Source: an uncultured Clostridia bacterium (GTDB lineage: Bacteria > Bacillota > Clostridia > Christensenellales > UBA1242). Taken from it: DNA of 64,000 nt. The notes under the pieces were generated by a model, which did not search any database, was not told where the DNA came from, and was given only the letters and a program-made list of their open reading frames with translations. The position numbers and the translations under genes are program-made. The first letter of the stretch is position 1; each line of letters begins with the position of its first letter. Below, in pieces: positions 9,422 through 20,067 of this stretch. The stretch is taken from the NCBI GenBank assembly GCA_937893125.1, contig CALBHW010000050.1, forward strand, positions 10,382 to 74,381, written 5' to 3'.

Positions 9422-9493
9422 TTTTTAAAGTTTTAATCGCGTATATTTTAAGGCAGACAAGATTTATAAATTTAATTTAACAAATTTTTTTTG

Positions 9494-9548
9494 GACGCTT
9501 ATAAACATCAAAACTAACATTTGAGCGTCTATTTTTTTGTGCCTTTAA
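9494..9548 (+). terminator. Terminator-like hairpin after the XRE gene
   Basis: GACGCT (9494-9499) pairs with AGCGTC (9534-9539) across a long loop, followed by a seven-T run. Confidence 0.6.
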
Positions 9549-9691
9549 AAATTATTTGATTATTATTTCCTTTTACCCACATACTAATTCTAGCACTATA
9601 GATAGGCTTTGTCAACTCAATAGTTGTATTATTTTAGGGAAATATAAATTATACTGGTGTAAAATTTAAACTATTGCGGAGAAATTGAATA

Positions 9692-9970
9692 ATGGAACCA
9701 GAAGAAATAGGTAAAAGAATTAAGTTGTTAAGGGAAGTTAGGGGACTCAAGAAAAATACACTTGCCAATTTAGCGGGTGTTGCGCCAACATATCTGAATG
9801 ATATTGAAGCGGGACGAAAATGTCCAACCGTCGCATATCTTAGTTATATTTGTCAAGGATTGAATATTTCTTTAAGTGAATTTTTTGCGGAAGATTCGGT
9901 TATGATTGATGTTTCAAATTTGAGCGAGCAACAACGAATTTTACTTAATAACTTTATAAAAAGTTTGTAA
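9692..9970 (+). CDS. XRE-family helix-turn-helix regulator
   Basis: 92 aa: an N-terminal HTH (EEIGKRIKLLREVRGLKK, then LANLAGVAPTYLNDIEAGRK) followed by LNISLSEFFAEDS and a short C-terminal helix. A TTGCGGAGAAATTG segment upstream provides the ribosome binding site. Targets are not visible. It stands alone between two terminators. Confidence 0.88.
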   Translation: MEPEEIGKRIKLLREVRGLKKNTLANLAGVAPTYLNDIEAGRKCPTVAYLSYICQGLNISLSEFFAEDSVMIDVSNLSEQQRILLNNFIKSL

Positions 9971-10332
9971 TGCTACTTTTTCGGAAGATAAGTTTTCTTT
10001 TTAAAACGAAATTTTTTTATAAAAGTTTTTTAGAAAAGAAAAGCGGACGATAAAAATTCTCGAAAAGGGTAAAAGACTAAAAAAATAAAGAAATAAAAAA
10101 GGGAAAAAACAAAAGGCGGACTATTTATCCGCCTTTTTGTGTTGTGTTACTTAATTGATTATCATTGATTTTTAAAAAAAGATTGATAAATTAAAAATCT
10201 AAAAATTAAGTTCAATTAAGGCTATTAAATTTAGTTTTAAAAATATTACTAAAAATTTAAGATATTATGAAATTTAAAACATTTATTTTTAGATAACGAA
10301 TAAAAATCTGATAATTTTTAAAAAGCAAAAAT
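9971..10332. terminator. Intergenic region with terminator at 10110-10137
   Basis: AAAAGGCGGA (10110-10119) pairs with TCCGCCTTTTT (10127-10137), a perfect hairpin with T-run that can end the upstream XRE gene and, in reverse, leftward transcripts. The rest of this 362-bp stretch is A/T tract with no gene seen. Confidence 0.75.
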
Positions 10333-11652
<1,320 letters not shown>

Positions 11653-12579
11653 TTAATTTTTTTGTTGGAAGTGTTTGATGATGCCTTTTTTTTGACCACC
11701 TATTTTTTGAGCAGTGGCTTGTTTTTCTTTTCTTTGGGTGACTTCTTTCTTTTTTTCTAGCGTTACAGTCTCAAAAGTTGCGCCTTGTTTTTTTGTGCGG
11801 ATGTCAAGAAAATGTTTTGGAATGAGAAGTGTTATCCCTGCTAAACTTCCAAGTACCGCAAAAATCGACAGTGACATAAGTAGCCTTTTTGAAAAGACGG
11901 CACCTAGGACGACTCCCGCGATTGAAATTAGATTTAATCCTAAAAAGACAAAAATTGTTTTTAGGCTACTTGTCATAGTGCGGAAACTTTCTTTGTAAGG
12001 CTTAATGCTATCTTGAACAAAAATTGTGCGCCCGTCGTAGCCGTAGAAGTCGTTTGTATTTTTTAAAAAGCACGCTTTATGTGGAAGAGTTCTTAAAATG
12101 TCAAGGAGATTTTTGTCGATAAGCCCAAGAGTTGGAACATTAAACTTATCTTTTTTGCCAGTGTAAATTGAAAGAAAAAGGTTAATAAATTTTTCCTTTA
12201 AATTTGCAAAGAAGCCCTTAAATTTTCCGTATCGTTTTTTGATATGGACAATGTTTGCGCCGTCCTTATTTTTCTCAATACACTTTTCAAAAAGTTTGCC
12301 CAAATTTGAGACTTTTGTGTCACCAAGTAGCAAAATGTCGCACGAAGAATTGAGACTTAGATAGTCGAGAAAGGCGTCATTTATATTAAAATTTTTTTGG
12401 GCTTTTCTTATTTCGTAACTCGACGTTGTTGGAACTTTTTTTAAAAAATCAAGAGTAGCGCCTTCTTTTACATAAAAATAGTAGGTTGCGTTGGTAGTTT
12501 TAGCAAAGTTTGAAGAAAAATATGTGCTAAAAAAGTCGTTTGAATTTTCGAAAACGGGAAATAAAATATCAATTTTCAT
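11653..12579 (-). CDS. Degenerate family-2 glycosyltransferase-like membrane protein
   Basis: 308 aa. The N-terminal half has GT-A-like features: opening strand KIDILFPVFENS, and NINDAFLDYL followed by CDILLLGDTKVSNLGKLFEK, which sits where family-2 transferases have the Asp-x-Asp metal motif. Here only GDT is present, so the catalytic motif appears degenerate. Two hydrophobic segments (about 212-232 and 238-256) follow, then a basic tail. The layout recalls GtrB-type enzymes (GT-A domain plus two membrane helices). Activity is uncertain. Confidence 0.5.
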   Translation of the reverse strand: MKIDILFPVFENSNDFFSTYFSSNFAKTTNATYYFYVKEGATLDFLKKVPTTSSYEIRKAQKNFNINDAFLDYLSLNSSCDILLLGDTKVSNLGKLFEKCIEKNKDGANIVHIKKRYGKFKGFFANLKEKFINLFLSIYTGKKDKFNVPTLGLIDKNLLDILRTLPHKACFLKNTNDFYGYDGRTIFVQDSIKPYKESFRTMTSSLKTIFVFLGLNLISIAGVVLGAVFSKRLLMSLSIFAVLGSLAGITLLIPKHFLDIRTKKQGATFETVTLEKKKEVTQRKEKQATAQKIGGQKKGIIKHFQQKN

Positions 12580-12767
12580 ATCAAAATTATATTATATTCC
12601 TAAAAAAAAGAAAAATACTTTTGCCTATTTTGAGAAAAAAGAGAGAGCAATTTCGTTTTTGCACAAAAAATGTTTGATTTTAGGGCGGAAAGAGGCGAAA
12701 AAAGTTTAACTTTTTAAAAAATATAGGTTAAAATATATGTATAATTGTTGAAACAAGGAGAAAAATT

Positions 12768-13682
12768 ATGAAAAAATATTTGCTTAAAGACGCTCTTGAA
12801 AAAGGGTATGCTATTGGTGCTTTCAATTTTGCGACGCTTGAAGTTTTAAAAGCCATTATTGCGTCCGCAGAAAGTAAAAATTCGCCAGTTATCGCCCAAG
12901 TGAGCGAGTCGGGAATCGCTTTTTTGGGTGACGACTACCTTAAAGGAATCATTGAGAGCGCGAGAAAAAATTGTCGCGTGCCTATCAGTTTTCATCTTGA
13001 CCACGGCAAATCTTTCGATATTGCAAAACGCGCAATTGATATTGGCTTTGATAGCGTGATGATTGACTGCTCAATGTTGCCATTTGAAGATAATGTCGCA
13101 ATAACAAAAAAAGTCGTCGACTATGCGCACGAAAGGGGAGTTTTTGTCGAGTCGGAACTTGGCTCTATTGCGGGAATTGAGGACGATTTAAAGGTTGCAG
13201 ACAAAGATAGCCTTTATACATCGCCTATTCAAGCAAAAGAATTTGTCGAAAGAACGGGGACGGACAGCCTTGCAATTGCAATCGGCACGAAACACGGCGC
13301 ATATAAGTATAGTGGGGAAGCGAAATTGAGATTTGATATTTTGGAAGAAATAGAGAAACTCATCCCTGACATTCCGCTTGTTTTGCACGGCGCGAGCGGG
13401 GTTGAAGCGCGTGATGTTGCAAGACTTCTTGAAATGGGAGTTGACATTCAAGGCGCAAAAGGTATTCCAGAAGAACTTTTAGCCAAGGCGAGCAAGCACC
13501 ATATCTGCAAAATTAACGGCGACACGGATATAAGAATTTCGCTTTTGGTCGGCATTCTCGAATATATCGGCAACAACAACTCAAATATTGATTATAGAAA
13601 ATATTTGGGCGCGGGGATGACCGAAGTCGCAAACCTTGTTGCGCACAAAATCGATGTTTACGGCAGTGCAAATAAGGCGTAA
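12768..13682 (+). CDS. fba: Class II fructose/tagatose-bisphosphate aldolase
   Basis: 304 aa. HLDHGKSFD carries the catalytic Asp and a zinc histidine; the further motifs IGTKHGAYK and LVLHGASGV supply zinc and phosphate ligands, and KINGDTDIR binds phosphate. It cleaves fructose 1,6-bisphosphate (or tagatose 1,6-bisphosphate) to triose phosphates. The sequence alone does not separate the two substrates; the nearby gap gene favours glycolysis. Start ATG at 12768 with AAGGAG; terminator follows. Confidence 0.95.
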   Translation: MKKYLLKDALEKGYAIGAFNFATLEVLKAIIASAESKNSPVIAQVSESGIAFLGDDYLKGIIESARKNCRVPISFHLDHGKSFDIAKRAIDIGFDSVMIDCSMLPFEDNVAITKKVVDYAHERGVFVESELGSIAGIEDDLKVADKDSLYTSPIQAKEFVERTGTDSLAIAIGTKHGAYKYSGEAKLRFDILEEIEKLIPDIPLVLHGASGVEARDVARLLEMGVDIQGAKGIPEELLAKASKHHICKINGDTDIRISLLVGILEYIGNNNSNIDYRKYLGAGMTEVANLVAHKIDVYGSANKA

Positions 13683-13710
13683 AATATACATTAAAAACAA
13701 TTTAAGTATA

Positions 13711-13739
13711 AAAGACACTCTATTTGAGTGCCTTTTTTT
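13711..13739 (+). terminator. Intrinsic terminator after the aldolase
   Basis: CACTC (13716-13720), TATTT loop, GAGTG (13726-13730), then CC and seven T, with A residues on the 5' side. Confidence 0.8.
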
Positions 13740-13857
13740 GATATAAATTGTTTAAAAAATACATTTTATAAAAGCCAACAAAATGTACTTAAAGATTTTC
13801 TCTTTAAAAGCATATTATTCCTTTTTGTTACACAAAATAGGTGGTGAAGGGAAAAAT

Positions 13858-14289
13858 ATGAACATTGAACGCAACAAAAACGAACTTAATCCGCAAGATA
13901 GTATCGGCAAGGCGACAGGCTTTTTTCTTTTTCGTAATCTTGTAAATAATTACAATATTGACAAAGAAAAGCAAGAGGATGAAAGGAAAAGTATCAAAAA
14001 GTACGGCAGAACTTCGCTTATTTTGTCCTTTATTTCCATTCTTCTTGGCGTGTGTTCGCTTGTTTGCAAGTTTGCAAACCTTGAACTCGCGGGCTTTTCA
14101 AATTTACTCATTGTTGTCATTTATATTTTGAGCGGAATAGTCGTTTCGACAATTTTGTCTCTATATGCTTTTGTGTTCGCCGTTTTGCAAACAAGGCTTA
14201 ATAGAAAATCAATTGGAATAATTGGGCTTATTGTGTCCATTCTTTCCATTATGCTTGTTTTGACGCTGATTTTATTTTTGCTTATTTAG
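13858..14289 (+). CDS. Small membrane protein, three hydrophobic segments
   Basis: 143 aa. After a polar N-terminus of about 50 residues there are three strongly hydrophobic stretches (around 53-73, 79-105 and 120-143). The ATG at 13858 is chosen for the GGTGAAGGGA site just upstream. No family recognised. Its 3' end overlaps the convergent PAP2 gene by 18 bp. Confidence 0.65.
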   Translation: MNIERNKNELNPQDSIGKATGFFLFRNLVNNYNIDKEKQEDERKSIKKYGRTSLILSFISILLGVCSLVCKFANLELAGFSNLLIVVIYILSGIVVSTILSLYAFVFAVLQTRLNRKSIGIIGLIVSILSIMLVLTLILFLLI

Positions 14290-15258
14290 TTGCTCTTGCG
14301 CTGGCTTGTTTTTTCTAAAACGCTTTTCAATAAAAAACCATTTTGCAATAAACACCGCGATTATTGTCGAAAATGCGCCGACAAAAACATCGGTGAAGAA
14401 GTGTGCGCCTGCGACAATTCTTGATAACATTACAAGGAAAGTATAAACACAAGCGGTTGTCATAAGTGCGATTTTGCAACCTGTTGTGTTTGTTCTCTTG
14501 ACAAAACAAGGGAGCAAAACGAGAAGAAAAGTGCTCGCCCCAGCGCACGAATGCCCTGATGGGAACGACTTATAAAAGTCGCCAATAAAAGGCACGTCGT
14601 CCACCACGGCAAAGCGGTCTTTATTGATTTTAAACCAATTTGTATAGTGCGAAAATTCGGTGTCGTCCATATAATTCATCGCCCTAAAACGCGTTCTGCC
14701 CCAAAAAAGTTTGAGCCCTTGGACAAAAGCGTTTGAAACAGCACTGATAATTAAAACCCAAATTGCCCATTTTGAAAGGTCGCGCAAAGTCTCTTGTTTG
14801 ACCCTAATGAAACACAAGAAAATGCAGAAGGTTACGACAAGTGACATCGCAAAAAGGGCGAGTTTGCCTATCGTTGTTTCCCTAAAATCGCTCAAACCAA
14901 AATCAGTGTAAATGCCAATATATTTTGACATTTTGTAAAAACAGTAAAATCCAACAAGCGCGCCTAAAATGCACATTGCTATCATAAGAAGAGTGTTAAG
15001 CCACTTTTTTTCAAGTGGGGAGCGTAAAAGGTGGAAGAAAAGTATCGCGCACGCACAAGTTAAAAAGCCGTAAAGCACTTGTTCGCCCAAAATTTCGCCT
15101 AAAACGGCAAAAATATTTTCGGAGTAATAGGCTCCGCGGGGAAGGTCAACAAATAGCTCGCTGATTTGCAAATCAAAAATCGTTCCCAAAACGAAAATCC
15201 CAATGAGTAGTCCCCAAACGATTGATGTTGTTATTATAAATGCTTTTTTATTTGTCAT
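14272..15258 (-). CDS. PAP2-superfamily phosphatase, membrane protein
   Basis: 328 aa with several membrane helices. The PAP2 motifs are present: KLFWGRTRFR (usual KxxxxxxRP, here Arg-Phe instead of Arg-Pro), SFPSGHSCAG and SRIVAGAHFFTDV. These enzymes remove phosphate from lipid phosphates such as undecaprenyl pyrophosphate or phosphatidic acid at the outer membrane face. The long N-terminal part with three or four helices precedes the catalytic core. Substrate is not resolved. Confidence 0.88.
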   Translation of the reverse strand: MTNKKAFIITTSIVWGLLIGIFVLGTIFDLQISELFVDLPRGAYYSENIFAVLGEILGEQVLYGFLTCACAILFFHLLRSPLEKKWLNTLLMIAMCILGALVGFYCFYKMSKYIGIYTDFGLSDFRETTIGKLALFAMSLVVTFCIFLCFIRVKQETLRDLSKWAIWVLIISAVSNAFVQGLKLFWGRTRFRAMNYMDDTEFSHYTNWFKINKDRFAVVDDVPFIGDFYKSFPSGHSCAGASTFLLVLLPCFVKRTNTTGCKIALMTTACVYTFLVMLSRIVAGAHFFTDVFVGAFSTIIAVFIAKWFFIEKRFRKNKPAQEQLNKQK

Positions 15259-15471
15259 TTTTATAATCCTTTTTATATAATTTTCGCGTGTTTAGATTTT
15301 ACGCAGTTTAAAATAGATATTTATCTGTAAAAACTTTTAGTAATTTTTGTTCGTTTTATTGCTAAATAGTTCTATTTTTTTTGTGGAGTTTTTAGTTTTT
15401 TTTGCGCGTTTAAAATAAACGTAAATATTCTTATGACTTTTTCTTTTTAATTAGAATTTAGACAAGTGTTT

Positions 15472-15846
15472 TTAATTATTTTGTGGCGCGCCACAGTAAG
15501 GGCATTTGTCGAGATTTTTGGCAAATTTGCATTTGCAATACTTGCAAGTTGTCTTATTGTCAACAAGTTTTGGACGAATAGGGGCTTGCGTTACGCAATG
15601 AGTGTGGTCGCAAATATGCTCGCCTGATGTCGTCGAATTTTGTGTGTTGCTCGTTTGGCTCGCGGGACTTTTTTTGTCGTCTTTTTTTTCTTCTGGGTTC
15701 ATTAAAAGAAACATTCCAGCAAGCGTTCCAATTGCGCCCATAAGGACAAGCCCGATTGAAAAAACATCTGCTTTGTAAAATAAAAGCAAACACAACCCGC
15801 CAAGTAGCGCCAATATTGAAATGAATAAATAGGTGTTATTTTTCAC
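15472..15846 (-). CDS. Membrane protein with C-terminal zinc ribbon
   Basis: 124 aa. Two hydrophobic helices (about 6-23 and 28-48), a Ser/Thr/Asn-rich linker, a Cys/His cluster (HICDHTHC) and a terminal ribbon CKYCKCKFAKNLDKCPYCG typical of zinc-ribbon sensor or scaffold proteins. No specific function known to me. Confidence 0.7.
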   Translation of the reverse strand: MKNNTYLFISILALLGGLCLLLFYKADVFSIGLVLMGAIGTLAGMFLLMNPEEKKDDKKSPASQTSNTQNSTTSGEHICDHTHCVTQAPIRPKLVDNKTTCKYCKCKFAKNLDKCPYCGAPQNN

Positions 15847-16136
15847 AACATTTTCCTTTTAATACAATATTACTATTTTTTGACCATTTTTTCAAGTAAA
15901 TGTCTTATTTTTGTTATGCAAAAAAATAATTTAAAATATATTGCTTTATTTTTTGCGAAAAAAGTCGAAATAATTTTTAAAATGTCATAAATTTAAGAAC
16001 AAAATATCAAAAATTAAATTTTTTCTAATAGGGCTCTATTTTTTTTAAAAAAATGTCTAAAATTGTTTTGATTTGTAAAATTTTGTTTAAAAAAGTCGTA
16101 AAATCAAGATTTTGCCGTTTAAAAGGCGCGCACAAA

Positions 16137-16841
16137 TTAAAGTTTTGCTGCCGTTTCAAGAGCAATTACAAACATTTCGGAATAATTATTTTGTCTTTCG
16201 CGACTGGTAGCCCCTTTACCACTATAAATTTCGTCGCTTACTGTGCACAAACAAAGTGCATTCTTTTTGTAGTCAAGTGCATTTTTGTATAGCGCGGAGC
16301 ATTCCATTTCAACGCCCAAGAAGCCGTCGCGAGAAAGTTTTTCGTTTGTGCCTTCCTTTGCGTAAAAGGTGTCGGTCGAGAAGATTTTTCCCGAAGTGAT
16401 TTTGATATTTTTTTCTTTTGCGATTCTTAATAGGACATCTAAAATCTTTTTTGAACATTTCATATTTGTTGCGTTATTAGTCAAAATATCTCCGTAATTT
16501 GAGTCAGTGTCGATATTTTCTCCCACAATCAAGTCGCCAATGTGAAGGGCGGGATTTAGCGCGCCGATTGTTCCCACGCGAATAATATTTTTGACCTTAT
16601 AAACATCAAAAAGTTCGTGCGAGTAAATGCCCATTGATCCTGACCCCATTCCGCTTGACATAATGGAAACGGGCGTATCCTTATAAAACCCCGTGTAACA
16701 AAAATTGTTGCGTGTTTTACTAACTAGCCTTGCGCCGTCCAAAAATTTTTCTGCCATTTTTTTGGCTCTCAACGGGTCGCCTGGCATAATAACTGTTGGC
16801 GCGATTTCGTTTAAATTCGCGTCGATGTGTGGTGTACTCAT
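16137..16841 (-). CDS. deoD: Purine-nucleoside phosphorylase DeoD type
   Basis: 234 aa, the normal length. MSTPHIDAN at the N-terminus, VIMPGDPLRAK and SSGMGSGSMGIY for phosphate, VEMECSALY for the ribose-binding Met/Glu, and TVSDEI with the catalytic Asp. It phosphorolyses purine (deoxy)nucleosides to base and (deoxy)ribose 1-phosphate in nucleoside salvage. It stands alone here; no other salvage gene is adjacent. Confidence 0.96.
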   Translation of the reverse strand: MSTPHIDANLNEIAPTVIMPGDPLRAKKMAEKFLDGARLVSKTRNNFCYTGFYKDTPVSIMSSGMGSGSMGIYSHELFDVYKVKNIIRVGTIGALNPALHIGDLIVGENIDTDSNYGDILTNNATNMKCSKKILDVLLRIAKEKNIKITSGKIFSTDTFYAKEGTNEKLSRDGFLGVEMECSALYKNALDYKKNALCLCTVSDEIYSGKGATSRERQNNYSEMFVIALETAAKL

Positions 16842-17210
16842 ATTATTTTTCCTTTTTGTGTTATTGATTTTTTATTTATAAGCAAAACTTATTTTGTTAG
16901 TGTGTAATTTTTTGTGTTATCGTTGCATTTTAAAGATGTTCTTTAATAATTTTATTTTAGAAAAAAAGTCTTTTTAAGTCAAACTTTATACTGCGAAAAG
17001 GCAAAAACAGTGATTTTTATTTTGAAAAAGTGAAAATTGATTGTAAAATAACTGTGTAAACTAACCGCTATCTATGGCACTTTGTGTTTTTGATTGTTAA
17101 ACATTTAAAGACCAAATTTAAAATTGTACAAATGCTACATTATTACTAAATAAAACGCGTAGGGGCTAAAAAATAGCGGGAAGTTAAGAAAAGAAAAAAG
17201 GAACAAAAAT
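16842..17210. other. Divergent intergenic region, deoD / cmk
   Basis: 369 bp of A/T-rich DNA that must contain the deoD promoter (minus) and the cmk promoter (plus). No RNA gene or repeat is evident. An AAAAAAGGAAC segment just upstream of 17211 is the cmk ribosome binding site. Confidence 0.4.
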
Positions 17211-17873
17211 ATGTTTAATATTACAATTGACGGGGTTGCGGGGTGCGGAAAATCGAGTTTGGCGGACGAGTTGTCAAGGCGTTTAAACTTAAAAAAGTTT
17301 AACACGGGGATGGTTTATCGTGCGATAACATGTGAATATTTATCTCGTTTTAAGGGTAAGCCTGACAAGGAAAAAATAGCAAAACTTCTTTCGTTATTAA
17401 ATGTCGATGTGGAGTTTAAAGACGGAAAACAAGTCGTTTTTGTGAATAATCACGACTATTCAAATGTTCTTCGCGACGAAGAAGTCAGCAATATGACGCC
17501 ATATGTTAGCGGTTACGACGAACTTCGGGAAAAAGTGCGCGAAATTCAAAGAAATTTTGCAAAAAATAACGATTGCATTATGGAAGGGCGTGACATTGGA
17601 CAGGTTGTTTTAAAGGACGCGCAAGTCAAACTATTTTTGACTGCAAGTGACGAAGTCCGCGCGAAAAGGCGTTTTGACCAAATGAAGGGAAAAGAAAATT
17701 GCCCAACATTTGAAGAGATTTTAGTAGACATAAAAAAGCGGGACGACGAAGATAGAAAAAGGGAACACGGCGCAATGATTCCAGCAAAAGACGCAGAAAT
17801 TATCGACAATTCAAACGAAACGTTAGACCAAACCGTCGCGCGTTGCATTAAGTTAATCAAAGAAAGAAGATAA
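17211..17873 (+). CDS. cmk: Cytidylate kinase
   Basis: 220 aa. P-loop GVAGCGKSS, then FNTGMVYRAITCEYL, MEGRDIGQVVLKDA and the C-terminal lid with KKRDDEDRKRE. It phosphorylates CMP and dCMP with ATP in pyrimidine nucleotide metabolism. Size and motif order are standard. It is followed by a terminator and appears monocistronic, unlike the cmk-rpsA arrangement common elsewhere. Confidence 0.96.
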   Translation: MFNITIDGVAGCGKSSLADELSRRLNLKKFNTGMVYRAITCEYLSRFKGKPDKEKIAKLLSLLNVDVEFKDGKQVVFVNNHDYSNVLRDEEVSNMTPYVSGYDELREKVREIQRNFAKNNDCIMEGRDIGQVVLKDAQVKLFLTASDEVRAKRRFDQMKGKENCPTFEEILVDIKKRDDEDRKREHGAMIPAKDAEIIDNSNETLDQTVARCIKLIKERR

Positions 17874-18051
17874 TAAAATTCACTGGGCTCATTTCATTTG
17901 CCCATGGATTTTCTATTGTTTTTCATCAAACCGTTTAGGACTCTTAATAACTTTGGTAGAGATTTTATTTTTTTGATATATATATAAGGAAAAAATCTAA
18001 AATTTTTAAAAAAGGTCACACAAAAAACAAATTAGAAATATCTTTATTTAA

Positions 18052-18076
18052 AAAAAGACGCAAAATGCGTCTTTTT
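18052..18076 (+). terminator. Intrinsic terminator downstream of cmk
   Basis: AAAAAGACGC (18052-18061), AAAAT loop, GCGTCTTTTT (18067-18076): a perfect 10-bp hairpin, usable in both directions, between cmk and the convergent gene at 18174. Confidence 0.85.
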
Positions 18077-18173
18077 GTTTTACCCACAATTTGAGTAGAA
18101 TGTGTGAATAAATATAGTGGTTAGGTGGAGCGTTTTATGGCCCGTTTAATTTGAAGATGTTTTGATATAGGAA

Positions 18174-18803
18174 CTATCTTTCTTGCTCTTCTTCTTTTTC
18201 TCTTTTAGTAATGTTTTCAAGAATAGAAAATAGTTTTATATCGTTGTTTGCTTTTTTAAATTCTTCAAAATTGTTTGGCTTTTCGACTGTCGCTTGTGCT
18301 TCTGTCATGCGGGCTTTTAGGCGGTTAACGATAGCATTTTTGTCTCTTTCGTCCAAATTGTTAAAGGAAGATTTAATATCAAGTTTACCTTTTTTCAAAT
18401 CTTCTGAATTATTTTGAACAATCTCGAGAGTGTCAAGATAGCCATTAACCTTGCTATCGTAGTAAATTTCATAAACCGAGTAAGCACTTCTAAGCATAAA
18501 AGTGTGGTGGTTTAGGATTGTGCCTTTTTCCAAATTGTCTAGCATTGACATTGTACTATGATAGTGTCCAAGTTTGTTGATACAGTCAAAAATTTCAAAT
18601 CTTTCTTCGGTTGTCATACCGTCGAGTTTTGAGACAATCTCCTCGCTTTCTTGTTTAACAGTTTTCTCCGCTTGTGGGTTTGAAACTTTGCGTGGGCGGA
18701 AAAATCCTTTTATCATAGAATCAACCGCATAGTCCCTTCTAAGTGCAGAGTGCATAAGGTTGTCCGCGATTTTGTATTGTTCTTCTGTGTAATCTTTTTT
18801 CAT
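18174..18803 (-). CDS. Hypothetical cytoplasmic protein
   Basis: 209 aa, highly charged and predicted helical, no membrane segment. No family recognised. The start ATG at 18803 has AAAGGAG close upstream on the minus strand. It is 49 nt downstream of a second unknown of similar size and style (18853-19563), so the two probably form an operon. Confidence 0.65.
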   Translation of the reverse strand: MKKDYTEEQYKIADNLMHSALRRDYAVDSMIKGFFRPRKVSNPQAEKTVKQESEEIVSKLDGMTTEERFEIFDCINKLGHYHSTMSMLDNLEKGTILNHHTFMLRSAYSVYEIYYDSKVNGYLDTLEIVQNNSEDLKKGKLDIKSSFNNLDERDKNAIVNRLKARMTEAQATVEKPNNFEEFKKANNDIKLFSILENITKREKEEEQER

Positions 18804-18852
18804 TTTTTTTCTCCTTTTTATTTTAAATTACTTTTTTGAACTATTTTTCTAA

Positions 18853-19563
18853 TTACATCTCTTTTTCAGTTTCGCTTTTTTGAGCGCTAATGTCAAGTGC
18901 TTGTTCAATAAAATCTTGTAGTAACCCTTCGCTAGCGACAATTTGCGTGCATTGTTTTAAATCTTTTCTATTTTTTGTTCTTTCTGCTCTTTCGACGGCT
19001 TTTTCTCTAATGTCGCTTAAAAATGGTCTTACAAACTTTTTTTCTGTAACCGTCGCGCTATCAATGTCTTTTTTTATTGCGTACATTGCTTTGCCAAATT
19101 CTTCGTTATTTTCAGCGTCAAAAAGTTTAACTGCGTTTGCGATTTTTTCGCGGGCAAGGTTTTTAAAATAAAGGTCAAGAATTCTATGGCATCCGTCGCG
19201 TTTTGGGTTAAAATTCACATAACCATCTTGTTTTAGTGGCTTTTCGTACTCGTCGGTGCTTACTTGTGACCTATAAATCCAGTCTACTTGGCACAATATG
19301 TCGTCACGCGCTTCGTCGTCTAGCGCTTTGAGTGTAGAAATAATGCTTTTTTGCGCTTCTGCTTTTTCTAGAACAAAGTCGCACGCGTTCTCAAGTTGTT
19401 CGACGTCGTCATATTTGCTCAAAAAATATTGCGCCCTGTCATAGTCGTTTGCCCAAGTGATAAGTTTAGGGATTAGTCGCCTATGTGGATATTTTTCTCT
19501 TTCTTCGCGGATTTCTTTGCAAATTTTTTCTATCTCTTCTTTTTCGTTTTTTGTTAATTCCAT
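18853..19563 (-). CDS. Hypothetical cytoplasmic protein
   Basis: 236 aa from the ATG at 19563, which has a GGAGAAAA site upstream; a longer frame from 19581 adds only six residues. The product is charged and helical with no membrane segment and I recognise no family. Upstream gene of the two-gene unit with 18174-18803. Confidence 0.65.
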   Translation of the reverse strand: MELTKNEKEEIEKICKEIREEREKYPHRRLIPKLITWANDYDRAQYFLSKYDDVEQLENACDFVLEKAEAQKSIISTLKALDDEARDDILCQVDWIYRSQVSTDEYEKPLKQDGYVNFNPKRDGCHRILDLYFKNLAREKIANAVKLFDAENNEEFGKAMYAIKKDIDSATVTEKKFVRPFLSDIREKAVERAERTKNRKDLKQCTQIVASEGLLQDFIEQALDISAQKSETEKEM

Positions 19564-19923
19564 TTTTTCTCCTTTTAACACCGCTTGAAGTTATGTGGTA
19601 TTTTTATTGTAAGCTTGTTCAAGGGATTTTTTATATTTTTTTTGTCGACATTAAATACTATAAAAATTTTTAGATTTCTTTTGTAACGAACGATATGTGT
19701 TTAGATTTTCAAGTCTTGCCAAAGTTATAAAAATATGCTCATATTTTTATTATATATATAATATATCAAGTTTTAACAATTATTTCAATAGGCAAATTGC
19801 ACGAAAATATTTTTTTTGTTTGTGTCTAATAATTTTTTTTGGTTTACCCTTGCAAATCCACAAATTCTTATTCACTTCTAAACTTCTCGATTTTGTAATC
19901 TTGCCATATTCTTTCTTCTTTTG

Positions 19924-20016
19924 ACCGAAAAACTCCTTAAATTCGCAAACTTTTTCGGTTCCAGACCGAAAAACTTTGTCAAATTTCCAACTTTTTCGGT
20001 TCTTGACCGAAAAAGT
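19924..20016. repeat. 41-bp direct repeat carrying 11-bp inverted repeats (likely operators)
   Basis: ACCGAAAAACT/GT occurs in direct orientation at 19924, 19965 and 20006, exactly 41 bp apart; its inverse ACTTTTTCGGT occurs at 19949 and 19990, also 41 bp apart. Each inverse-direct pair has a 5-nt spacer: 19949-19975 (one mismatch) and 19990-20016 (perfect). The last palindrome ends 1 bp before the -35 hexamer of the ATPase promoter. Confidence 0.75.
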
Positions 20017-20017
20017 G

Positions 20018-20046
20018 TTGATTTTTTAATTTCTTTTTGATAAAAT
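20018..20046 (+). promoter_or_regulatory. Promoter of the ATPase gene
   Basis: TTGATT (20018-20023), 17-nt spacer, TAAAAT (20041-20046), 21 bp upstream of the ATG at 20068. The adjoining palindrome suggests repressor control. Confidence 0.7.
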
Positions 20047-20067
20047 GCTTTTGAAAGGAAAAGAAAA

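Larger units (their letters stand above)
19564..20067. promoter_or_regulatory. Divergent intergenic region ahead of the ATPase gene
   Basis: 504 bp, no ORF credible. The left part is A/T rich; the right part holds the 41-bp repeat with palindromes (19924-20016) and a promoter (20018-20046), listed separately. Confidence 0.5.

Noticed and set aside
19924..20016. CRISPR array
   Set aside because: Only 2.3 units, repeats are palindromic and close to a promoter, and the 'spacers' are similar to one another; no cas gene nearby.
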